NCBI GenBank assembly: GCA_047967505.1
Contig: CM106541.1
Length of the DNA: 64,000 bases
Source of the DNA: Dipteris shenzhenensis
Lineage: Eukaryota > Polypodiophyta > Polypodiopsida > Gleicheniales
Direction: 5' to 3' (one strand)
Shown: piece after piece, positions 54,825 to 64,000 of the stretch
How the letters are laid out: each line of letters begins with the position of its first letter
How positions within the stretch are numbered: position 1 is the stretch's first letter
The notes under the pieces: model-generated
What the model was told of the DNA's origin: nothing
The model's database searches: none
The model's input: the letters and a program-made list of their open reading frames with translations, nothing else
Position numbers and translations under genes: made by a program

Positions 54825-55138
54825 TCACATCAAGTCACATTTTGTTGAGTGACAAGATGTTCTTTCAACAAAAGCCCATTCTGTGTGTGCTCGGGCAATG
54901 GTAGGATCTACTGTAGATGCAGACACTGTTGGTGCATGTGTAGATCCCACTGCCTGAGTTGCAAGAATGGCGGGAGTGGATGTTGGATTGTCCGATAGTC
55001 TAGGTGTAAACCCATCAACATACTCCCATTTGTCTTGAAGTACAAGAATGGGCTCCATTTGATATTTCCATGAGTCGTAACTGGAATTGTAGAGCTTGGC
55101 ATATGCCTCCAAATTGAGTTTGCTAGTGGTAGACATGG
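54825..55138 (-). pseudogene. Ty1/copia gag N-terminal fragment
   Basis: Starts MSTTSKLNLEAYAKLYNSSY then DSWKYQMEPILVLQDKWEYV DG, the Yxx(W)KxxMExxLxxxxxWxxVxG pattern opening plant copia gags. It continues through a Pro/Thr-rich stretch to ARAHTEWAFVERTSCHST. An upstream in-frame Met at about 55,193 adds hydrophobic residues, but the 55,138 start fits the family better. Nothing else of the element was recognised nearby. Confidence 0.75.
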
Positions 55139-56629
55139 TGTAAGAAAATATACTCAAAGTGTATGTGAAAATCATTGTCTGAATCAACTGCAATCTGAAC
55201 TATCAGTGATTGAAGGTGGAACTGCAATATAAAATTAATCTGTTACAAGGCTTGTGGCAAATAGCCCTTACTTTTAGACTTGGCCAATTAGCTCAAATAA
55301 ATGCTTCCCCTTAGCCCTTCTTATTTTTTATGCTAGAGTACAATCTCACCTTTGATGTCTATATCTTTGTTTTGATTTGGGGAGATAGAGAGTGAGTGTC
55401 TCTTTAGGCATCATTTAATCACCCAATCTCCTCTCTCTTCTTCAACCTGGGTTGAGACGTGACCAAAACTGAGCCCCTAGTTTTGTGTCACAACAGAAAT
55501 AATAAATCTCCATTTCATGTGCATACCTCTGTTTCCCACTATTAATGATAGCTTTCCAAGATGTGCATTTCCCTTACTCCTCACTACACCCTGACTTGCA
55601 TACATCTATGAGGAGAGAACACCTCATCGGCTATCTAGAAATGCTATCTCCTCATGCACCCAAAGAAAAGTAAAGGGAAAAGGGCCAAAGCAAAGCACCG
55701 ATTATGTAGTACCACGATTCAGATGTAACCCATGAGAAAAGATGTAAATTTTTTTTTTGCCATTGACTCAACCAAAATTTTGGATAAACCTATGGATACA
55801 AATGTTCTACCTCATCATTGTAAATAGGTACTACCCTTTTGTACTATTTCTTATTAGTTAGTTTGTGCCATGTCTTTTGTGATTAATGATGCATCTAATT
55901 ATATAAGTCATTCTTGGTGTTATATGATTCAAGTTGAATATGTGTCATTGAAGATGAGAATGTCAAGGAAGAGATCCAAAATGTCTCTATAGATGACATG
56001 GAAGCAAGTAATTCCAATGATCCTCCCCTAGCTAATGATCCAATGGCTATACAACCTCCACAAGATATTAACAATGTAAGCTCTTCAGATCATACTCAAA
56101 CCTAGATGTGGGGGATCTAGTCATTGATGCAAAGAACATCAAAGACTTAGTACATGATGAACATGATGGTTTAAATGTATTAGTATAAGATCATTTAAGA
56201 GATTCATCTAATGAACCACAAATTTGACTACATGACAAATTTGTTATGCTATACTTGTTTTTCAAGAGTTCATGCATATATGGATTATATTATGGTTTAA
56301 ATGTAGCTTCTTGTGTGCTAAAGATTATACACACAATTTTCATGTAATACACTTTCAAAACTCAAAATTTATCTTGTATAAGTGAGCCTAAAAAAGTTTT
56401 GCAAATTTGCAACAAACTTCATTTAGATTAGGCACTATTGGCACTTATTTTGATGATATTATTGATGCTTATATCAACACTTATTCCATCCTCTATTTTG
56501 AAGCTTTTGTCAATGCCAATCACAGATTGTTTAAAATCATCAATAAAAAGTGTTTTAGATGCTCCTAATGTACTAGGGATAAACCAATACAAGTAGAGGA
56601 TGGCAGTGAGCACCTCAGTCATTTGTTTG
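55139..56629. other. No gene recognised
   Basis: Contains a poly-T run at 55,750 and short unassigned frames. It may hold the remains of the LTR of the copia fragment, but no TG...CA block with a partner was found. Confidence 0.4.

Positions 56630-56668
<39 letters not shown>
56630..56668. repeat. (CTA)n microsatellite
   Basis: About twelve CTA/TAC units followed by TAGTACTAGTA. Confidence 0.95.
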
Positions 56669-56956
56669 GTACTAGTATGCCCATAGCACCTCCAAATGCC
56701 AAGGAAGTACTACAATTTTTTAAGGGAAAAGAAGTGTTAAGGGACTTGATCTAAAGGAACCTTGTTGATAAGGACCCAAAGAAGGTTAGGCATGATTAAG
56801 AGGTAGCCTCCAAGTAAATAAAATCTAGGTGAGGTTGTTAATCGATGTTACTTATGGCATAAATGTAGATGTGTGTTAGGTTTAAATCATAAAACTGAAG
56901 CCTACAATTTGTTGATTCATTTGGCTGACATGAGGACTAATATCAACTCATTGTAA

Positions 56957-59445
56957 TTGTTGACAATACCCCCTAACTGCCAAAGAGTGATACTAAAAAG
57001 AAAGGAAGTAGAGCCTTTCTTATTGACTACCTTACTCAAATATGAAGACATTGGAGCACCCACTATGCAAAATGAGAAAGTTGGTTTAGGAGTAAAAGTT
57101 ATGACCTATGGGACTATGAAAAATATTGGTTTAATGAGGATAAAAACTATGCATTTTGTAATTTGATTATCTTGCATAGGTATCACTATTGTGGGGTAGT
57201 CTATCTTTCCTTATTGGTTATGTTGTGTTACATCATAGCAATTGCATATCCATCACTATTAAGTAGACCTTTGTTAGGAAATGCGGCTAGATCTATTCAT
57301 GATTAGGGTATGGGGAGATTTGGATTAGAAAATGAAACTAAGGCTCCATAAAATATGGTACGATCTAATGATTTCTTTGACACATATTTGGATTCAATCA
57401 ATCACCTCTCTATGATCATTGAATTTGTAGATGATGAGGAAGAAGTTATGATGAATGTCATAACATAAAAGATCTTTAGAAGTTTCCCTATGGAAGGTCT
57501 AAAAGGATTAAGTATAAAAATTGGAGGATACATGGAACATGATCTAAGTACAGTATTAGCTAAGAAACTTTAGAAAGACTTACCCTAGTACCATTTTTGG
57601 ACCTAGGAGTTTTACATGTAAATCATGTAGTGGAGGATGAGGATTCCAACCAAGCCACCTTAGACTACTTATGCAAATAGATATTAACTCTACAGAAATG
57701 GCAAAACAAAGGCTCGATTCTACAACCAAATGCTCCCTCGTACCATGTTTGATAGGAAATCTTGGACTTTGATTAAAAAAGAGATATGAGGAGGCTAGCT
57801 AAGAGATTAGTGTAAACATCCAAGGGGACCTAAAAATCCTAGAGCTAGAAAGACTCAATCAAGGAAACCAAAAAGCCAAGAATCAACATGGTAATTGATT
57901 CAATCTCAAAAACTGCTATTATACAAAGGAATCATGAGCATCCTATGTTCGGTTATGAGGGAAAGGGAGGGGAAAAGAACTACCTCGATTTTGTTATCAA
58001 TGGTACATTTTAGGGAATAGGACCCGATCTCACAATATGGCCTAATATTCCACATTAGGATTGGTTGTGAGACAAGAAGAACCTAGGGTGGGAATAAGTG
58101 TGTGAGGAAAAGTCAGAATAAGATTCCAATGTGAGGACCACTAGATGTTGTCATTTTGGGCTATACTATGATAATTTCTAAGAGGGTGATGAAGAATGTG
58201 CTATTTTGAGCATGTTAAGGTTTGAGGTGATAACTTGTACTCTTAATCAATGGATTGATGCACACAAATTGAAAGTTTTCCCAATAACCTTAGATAATGT
58301 AGCAACAGTGTGGTATCCATGTCATAAGGTTGGGAATTTAAGATCATGAGAACAATGAGCAATAGAATTTCTCAAATATTTCCCAATTAATCAAGTAATA
58401 GGGGTTAACATGATAGAACTTGAATCCATGGAGATCACTACAAAGGTAGACAAGGAAGAGGAGATCATAGTTAAAGATTGCGTGCCATCCAACTTGAAGA
58501 CCACCTTTGGTCATAACCAAGTCTTAAATACCCAAGAGGAAGGATCAATTTTAAAAAGTATGAAATACATTACAAGTTGAATCCAAGACATTCTTGGGTA
58601 GAGATGGCTAGATTATTAGCATGTGGCACATGTCAATAGCAAGGGTCAATATCCTCACAATACAGTAAAGGAAGTTTTCCTCTTATGAGAGTACCTAAAA
58701 AGAATAGATGTCTAGATAAACATAAGCCTAATTGTTATATTATTAAAGAAGAGTAAAAAGTGAGAGTTCATGTAGTTGATTGGTTTCCTATCATTGATGT
58801 CATAAGGTTTAATATGGTGTACCTAGATACCATCAAACCTATAAAAGATAGACCAAGTTCGCTAGACTTGGAAGAGGAGGTGTAAGGAAGAAGTGACTAT
58901 TCTCCATTTTATACAAAGCACATAGTCAAGAATATTAAGCCAATGGAAAGATCAACTATGCTCAAGGATCCATAATCATGATCCTTTAGAGGAAGATTGT
59001 TCCAAAACTACACTTGTGTAAGAAATTAACCTAGGAATTGATGTGGACCCAAAGGTAGTGAGCTTGAGAGCACAACTAAGTGTTAGCTAAAGAGCGAATA
59101 TGTATCACTACTTACAAAATTCAAGGATGCCTTGGTATAGTCTTACAAGGATTTTAAATGTAACCTTGTAGAAATTTGTCAATATAAATGTATCCTGAGA
59201 ATAATACCAAGCTGGCATGAAAAATTCCTTATCAAATAAACCAAAAATATTATGTATTATTGAAGGCTAAGATCTACACGTTGTTAGCAATTAGTTTTGT
59301 GTATGCTATTCCATACAGTGAATGGTAGTGATCCATTGTCATTATGACAAAAAAAAGTGGAGACCTTAGATTCTGTGTGGATTATTGTAAACTTAATGTT
59401 CCAACAAAAATGACCATTGCCATTGCCATTTATGGACAACGATAC
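56957..59445 (+). pseudogene. Gypsy IV, decayed plus-strand Ty3/gypsy (gag to RT entry)
   Basis: Read with many stops. At 57,360-57,480 there is an acidic LSMIIEFVDDEEEVMMNVIT-like stretch. At 58,220-58,390 it reads LNQWIDAHKLKVFPITLDNV ATVWYPC and EFLKYFPINQ, typical of the gag capsid core of Athila/Tat-type elements. At 59,040-59,170 there is a decayed LLxKFKDxxxxSYKDFKC-type pre-RT block. At 59,330-59,420 it reads VIMTKKSGDLRFCVDYCKLN followed in a shifted frame by PLPLPFMDN, the RT entry. Similarity stops near 59,446, where another element begins. Order and strand are consistent with one element. Confidence 0.7.
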
Positions 59446-59448
59446 CAT

Positions 59449-59586
59449 GTCAAGAACAACGTTCGCTTACTGGACTAACCACTCCATTACCTACATATCT
59501 TCATAGCCTTTCAACAAAGAAGCCCCCAAACCTAACCTTTAATTTTCATTTGCAAGGCTAATGTGGCATTGCCACCTTGTCTAACA
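59449..59586 (+). repeat. Probable LTR end (copia or TRIM-like) upstream of a PBS
   Basis: A block starting tgtcaagaacaacg and ending accttgtctaaca immediately precedes a perfect tRNA-Met primer site. The 3' boundary is well supported by the PBS. The 5' boundary is a guess from the TG and from where gypsy IV similarity ends. No second copy was found. Confidence 0.5.
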
Positions 59587-59598
59587 TGGTATCAGAGC
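59587..59598 (+). promoter_or_regulatory. Primer-binding site (initiator Met tRNA)
   Basis: TGGTATCAGAGC, identical to the site of the copia element at 43,330. Confidence 0.88.
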
Positions 59599-59599
59599 A

Positions 59600-60700
59600 C
59601 CACCGGGTTGCTCTTCTTGTTATTTTTCTCTAGCCATTGTATAGCTCTGTATTTTCACATTGCCTCAATCTTGAACTTTCTTGTGTGAGTTCCTATTTGA
59701 GTGATTGCAAGGATTGCTGAGTATTATACGAAGCATTCCTTTTCATTTTTGAGTTCCAAAAGTACTTCAAAGAGAAAGATTCAAAGAAAAGCTCATAGGA
59801 GCTTGATGAAGGAGCTTGCATGAAGTTTCAAATTGTAGAAGCTATTAAAAAGAAGCAAGAGAGAGCACTATTTATGAGTAGAAGCCCAAAGCAAGCTGTA
59901 GGGAAGACTACAATAGCTGCATTGAGATACATGCCCAGTAGGAGCTTTGAAGAGGCCGAACAGAAGAGCAACTGTAGTAAGTACAGAATCTCAGAAGAAC
60001 TCGGACATTCTACAAGAGGAAAGCTTCTAAGGAGCTTGAGGTAGAATCGCCCAAGTTCAAGAGCAGCACATGAACAAAGAGGCAGCTGCAGCAGCTAGAG
60101 ACGAAGGTGAGTTGTAACGAGCTGCAAAGGAAGCTAGAACAACAGTGCGAATGATGTAGAAACACTCAAGCAATTGGAGAGGACGACCACGTAGCGCCTT
60201 GACTTGTGGAAGAGCTACAAGATGGCAAAACTGCTAGGACCCTCCTGTGAGTTTTAAGCTTCAGAGAGGCGACACTGTGTAGTGGAAACTACGAGCCAAG
60301 AAGCTTGGAAGCATGCATCAAGAAAGACTATAAGAAGGGTCTGGTAGAAGCCCCAAAGCGTGCAACAACTCGAAGTGAAGAAGAAAGCTGCAAACAGTTC
60401 GCACAAAGGTTCGAACAACAAGCTACAAAAGTCAGGAAGGAACCACCATGAATGACGAGCCGCGGCTATGGAGAAGCTGCCATGACTAGAAGTTGAACTG
60501 CAACAACTCGAAGTGAAGAAGAAAGCTGCAAACAGTTCGCACAAAGGTTCGAACAACAAGCTACAAAAGTCAGGAAGGAACAACCATGAATGACGAGCCG
60601 CGGCTATGGAGAAGCTGCCATGACTAGAAGTTTAACTGTTCGAGGAGAGTCGCGAATAGAGGAGTGTCTACATTAGTTCGAGAAGAAGCAAAGACCTTAG
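59600..60700 (+). other. Internal region of the tRNA-Met-primed element, unknown coding
   Basis: Purine-rich, Lys/Glu/Gln/Ala-type sequence, with a 74-codon frame at 59,820-60,044 (IKKKQERALFMSRSPKQ). Frames around 60,100-60,650 give helical Gln/Lys-rich text such as QQLEVKKKAANSSHKG, interrupted by stops. No gag, RT or integrase motif was seen, so the element is either very decayed or non-autonomous (LARD/TRIM-like). Confidence 0.4.
60361..60640. repeat. 138-bp tandem duplication, nearly identical
   Basis: Unit 1 is 60,361-60,498 and unit 2 is 60,499-60,636, from tgcaacaactcgaagtgaag to catgactagaagtt. Only one or two differences were seen (ccacc/caacc, ttgaac/tttaac). 138 bp is 46 codons, so the frame is kept. 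The near identity contrasts with the decay of the surroundings. Confidence 0.95.
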
Positions 60701-62170
60701 GCTAAGTCAACTATCAAGTTGACTCGAGTATTTAGCCATCAAGGTGGTTTATGTCATTTCTTCCCATTATTCCTCTTCGTTTCTTGGGCGGCCGGCATTT
60801 TTTTCAAGCGTGGCAATCATCTTTCTGAAATCTCTTTATTATCAAGAGATATTTTCATGTTTACTTTGCCAACACTAGAGAGTTTTATGAAACTCTAAAA
60901 TCCTACGAGGGCCATGTGGCACATTCCAAGCCGTTAGATCAACTGGCCTATAATTAGCTACTTACAATATACTTAGCAGGCCAAGCATTCTAGTTTCTTT
61001 TTGGGAAAATTCATGATCCAAAAGTGGAGTATATTTTGTTTGTTATGAGTTGTGGAATGTGAGAGATGAGAGCATTAGAAGCAAGATTGAGGTGATGTAT
61101 GGACTCTTATATTTTTTATTCACTTTCACTCGCATCGCCTTGTGGTAGTCGTTCGCAATTGCAACTTGTAGTGGGTTTTGCTAAGATGGTTTGTTCTCTT
61201 TTTTATGTATGATTTGCCAATTTATTTAAAAGTCTAGTTCACGCATGTACAATTGTGTTCACTCAGCTCACTCACATGATCATGCACTTGCATTGATGGA
61301 ATTAAGTTTCAAATAGTTATATAGAAGGGCCTTGACTTATTTGAATGAGTCAATGTTGGAGACACGTTTACATGATGGCTTGTAGATGCCCTTGAGTTGA
61401 CCATCTCATGTATTGATGCCATCTTCATCTAAGATATGTAGTGGAACTTAGGCTCAATTTTACATAGCAGTGAGTTCCATATTTGAAGCTAGATGATGTG
61501 TTAATACAAGGTGGATCTGAATGCCTTGGTAGCCTAGGGAGGCCCACATAGCATCAGACTAGATAGGACTGATTGATGTGTCAAAATCCAAGGCATAACT
61601 AACTAACATGGCAATCTGTAGGGTGTGATCAAGCCAATTAGATCGGATAGTGTAAGTGGCCCAGATAGTTGTGGACTAGTAGCAAATAGTGAGTTGTTGG
61701 GTAGATTCAAACTGTGGATAGGTTCAATTGATGTGTTAGAATTTAGGAAAGGATGAACTAAAATGGTAGTCTGTGGGGTCCTATCAAATCTATTAGACTT
61801 AGGTAGTGTCGAATAGGCTTGGGCATAATCAGACAATAAGCAATATGTTATAGGGTAGGTAGCGCCTGGATGAGTAGGACCAGCCAAGATGAAGTAGGTT
61901 GATGTTGGCATGTCCAAAGAACCCTAGCATTGTAGATTAGGTTTTGTATGTACTATAGGTATTGCAAATATTATAGGTGCCATAGTGTTGTAGGTGCTAA
62001 ATGATCCATAGGAAAGGAGGTTTAGAGCCTAGATCTATAGGACCAGATAGGCCCAAATCTGTAGGACGGGGCTTAAACAAGATTGTTAGGATCAAATGAC
62101 TTGTCAAATCCAATGGGACATATCTAGATCACTGATAGCAACAATTGAAGTCGGTTATATAAAGTGTTAT
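60701..62170. other. No gene recognised
   Basis: Unassigned. Around 61,560-62,090 a loose set of phrases recurs (ggtagtctgtggggt / ggcaatctgtagggt; tattagact / aattagatc; gatgtgttagaat / gatgtgtcaaaat), suggesting an old imperfect duplication. A 104-codon minus-strand frame here is probably fortuitous. Confidence 0.4.
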
Positions 62171-62174
62171 TTTT

Positions 62175-62362
62175 GTTCCGAGATCATTAAATGAGTTGAG
62201 AGACATTATGGGTATAGTAAACTACTATGAAATGGTGATACCCAACTTTTTAACACTCATGAATCCCTTGATAAACCTAATGAATGCCTCAAGGTTTATA
62301 TGGGCCAAAGAGTGTCAAGTTAGCTTTGATAAGTTAGTAGAGCATGTGTATGCTTCGTGACA
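62175..62362 (+). pseudogene. Ty3/gypsy RT-RNase H hinge fragment
   Basis: One uninterrupted frame: VPRSLNELRDIMGIVNYYEM, VIPNFLTLMNPLINLMNASR and FIWAKECQVSFDKLVEHVYA, then stop. This is the (P)RSLxELRSFLGLxNYYRxFIPNFS...L...F.W...CQ.AFDKLK segment between RT and RNase H. It is on the same strand as gypsy IV, so it may be its continuation after the insertion at 59.4-62.1 kb. Confidence 0.88.
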
Positions 62363-62485
62363 TGTGACTACTTTACTACAAGAATGTGTATGCTTGGTGG
62401 CATGTGACTATTTACACTTTGATAAGTTAGTAGAGCATGTGTATGCTTGCTGACATGTGACTGGTTTACTACAAGAATAATGTTT
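62324..62485. repeat. 93-bp tandem duplication at the end of the RT fragment
   Basis: ctttgataagttagtagagc begins at 62,324 and 62,417. A shorter internal repeat (gtgtatgctt-g-gacatgtgact) occurs three times, at 62,345, 62,386 and 62,439. Confidence 0.92.
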
Positions 62486-64000
62486 GGTTGAAATTCGATC
62501 TAGTGTGGATCTATTTTCCCTCTCACAAGTTCTAAGACAAGAAGTTAGAACCCCATTTTATGTGGACAGCCTCCATATAATTGCCTCTCATATATGTGGC
62601 TGATGATGGGTGGTATGTTAGCACATCAACTCTCAATCATTTTGGGCACATGATTCATGCCATGTTCTACGAGAGATTCCATTCTAGAGAACCATGTTTG
62701 TCAGAATGAATGGTGAGTTATACTAGTGCCATGAGCTTGTGTCATTTTCAATATTATGGTGACAAAAGATGTGTGGTGATAATCAGCAATGTGATTTGCC
62801 CTCCAGTAGAATTGAAATATCCTGCAATGCATTGATCCCTCAGAAAGGATAGCACACAAAAATCTCTGGCAATCACTTGTAGATTTTTTTTGGGCTGAGC
62901 ATGCTTGCATTCAAGTGTGCATGCTTACTTAATTAGCATTGTATAGCATAGTTAAGCAAGAAACAACCAATGATTGCTTCTTCAAAACCGATTTAGGATG
63001 TATTACTTTATCCAAATGTGGATGCGAAATTATAAGGTCAAGAAGGCTTCTAGTAGAACTTGGATCACCCCAAGGGAATGCTACTCAATCTTTGGTGATA
63101 ACATGAATGTGGTTACAACCTTTAACAAACTCTAGGGTTGTTGGTCTAGGGTGGTAAATAGGTATTGATCCTTATACAACAAAATGACTTTGAGGTGGGG
63201 GCATGGCCTTTTGCGGGTTGCAAATACTCAATTTTTGGTTTGAGTAGCAAGGTTTGTGGCTCAACCTATAATCTTCTTACATGATCATGCGCGAGGGGGT
63301 GCTTGGAAGGAATCAAGAGAGCAAAAGAACATATAATTACTAAGAGGTGATCGAAAAGGCAACAAGAAGATCATTAAGATAGCACGGTGAACTTGATTAA
63401 GAGGAAGTGTAATGCTACGAGTGGGCTAGAAAGATTTGAGGTGAGTAAGAAGAAAGAGGCGCATGATCTAGGTGCAAGTTAGCATTCAATGTAGGGGAGA
63501 AGGTGACCAATACAATGTGATCCAAACCCACATGAAGTTTGATGGAGACAATTAGCCCAAATATTTTTTGTGTTACCAATTGAGCTTGAGTGACATCTAC
63601 AAGTTAGAACCACTGATGCTTCACCTATGCAAAAGCTGTAAACAACAAATAGCAATGCCAACTTTAAGAAGCTTGGACAGCCACAAAAAAGGATAGCTTC
63701 GAATCAATAGATCTTAATCAAGGACAATAAATGCATGAAATGGTCAATTGTGACAAATCATATGCTTAATTTTGAGTTATAAATGCTGAGTTATGATTTT
63801 TAGAATGTAGGGGCCATTAGGACAATACACGAAGGATGTCCAAGAAGCTATTCACATCTCTACTTCTACTTGTTGACTCACAAATTCAAATACCCAAGTG
63901 AGGATAGTTGCAACCTAAGCAAGAAGGATGTTATAGAAATCTACTTCCATAGATATTTCTCTTGCTAGAGATGATTATGGAAGTTGGATAAAATGTGAAG
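62486..64000. other. No gene recognised
   Basis: The rest of the window shows no conserved domain, RNA gene or clear repeat. Short open frames on both strands lack motifs. Confidence 0.5.

Noticed and set aside
60254-60583. 109-codon minus-strand frame, Phe/Cys/Ser-rich with an internal repeat
   Set aside because: Antisense of the 138-bp tandem duplication; the repeated text follows from the DNA repeat.

Overview
This window looks like heterochromatic or intergenic nuclear DNA from a large, retroelement-rich land-plant genome. Four things point that way. There is a plant-type L1 LINE with a C-terminal zf-RVT domain and an ORF1 CCHC knuckle. There is a Ty1/copia element primed by initiator-Met tRNA. 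Several Ty3/gypsy elements belong to plant lineages, one with an Asp-tRNA-type primer site. Nearly all coding sequence is peppered with TAG/TGA/TAA stops of the kind left by cytosine methylation and deamination. I cannot name the species; a fern, lycophyte or gymnosperm would fit. I found no intact single-copy gene, rRNA, tRNA or CRISPR array. Almost everything recognisable is mobile-element sequence in stages of decay.

Layout. At 0.6-1.1 kb there is a long near-perfect inverted repeat and a run of GATATC-centred palindromes. From 1.1 to 6.9 kb is low-complexity and unrecognised sequence with CA, CT and GT microsatellites. At 6.9-25.5 kb a minus-strand Ty3/gypsy element (gypsy I) is bounded by two like-oriented ~460-bp TGTT...AACA repeats (6,934-7,393 and 25,091-25,545). 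It holds gag, protease, RT, RNase H and integrase remnants plus an extra sense ORF between integrase and the 3' LTR. Inside its gag lies a 9-kb nest (14,969-24,046) of a second family (gypsy II) with ~1.1-kb LTRs. Those LTRs contain a 13-bp minisatellite upstream of a TATA box and a long (TCC)n tract. Two LTR copies (A, B) point left and two (C, D; D lies outside the nest) point right, and one junction joins inverted LTR pieces. At 27.1-28.7 kb is a third, badly decayed gypsy pol on the minus strand.

The most interesting part is 31.5-41.1 kb, a strongly AT-rich island. It carries a broken rolling-circle transposon on the plus strand: a cysteine-rich Helitron N-terminal region, Rep domain, Pif1-type helicase and, at the C-terminus, an endonuclease/exonuclease/phosphatase domain. 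That architecture is the Helentron/Helitron2 type rather than the usual plant Helitron. Upstream in the same orientation are reading frames with zinc-ribbon and OB-fold character, possibly the element's single-strand-binding protein.

At 42.98-45.69 kb is a structurally complete but internally deleted Ty1/copia copy with 5-bp target duplications, PBS, PPT and fused gag-RT remnants. At 45.79-53.02 kb is a GC-rich full-length L1 LINE on the minus strand with a 14-bp target duplication; its RT has lost a catalytic aspartate. At 53-64 kb are short direct repeats, a copia gag fragment, a decayed plus-strand gypsy (57.2-59.4 kb) interrupted by a tRNA-Met-primed insertion with a 138-bp tandem duplication, and a resumed gypsy RT/RNase H fragment at 62.2 kb.
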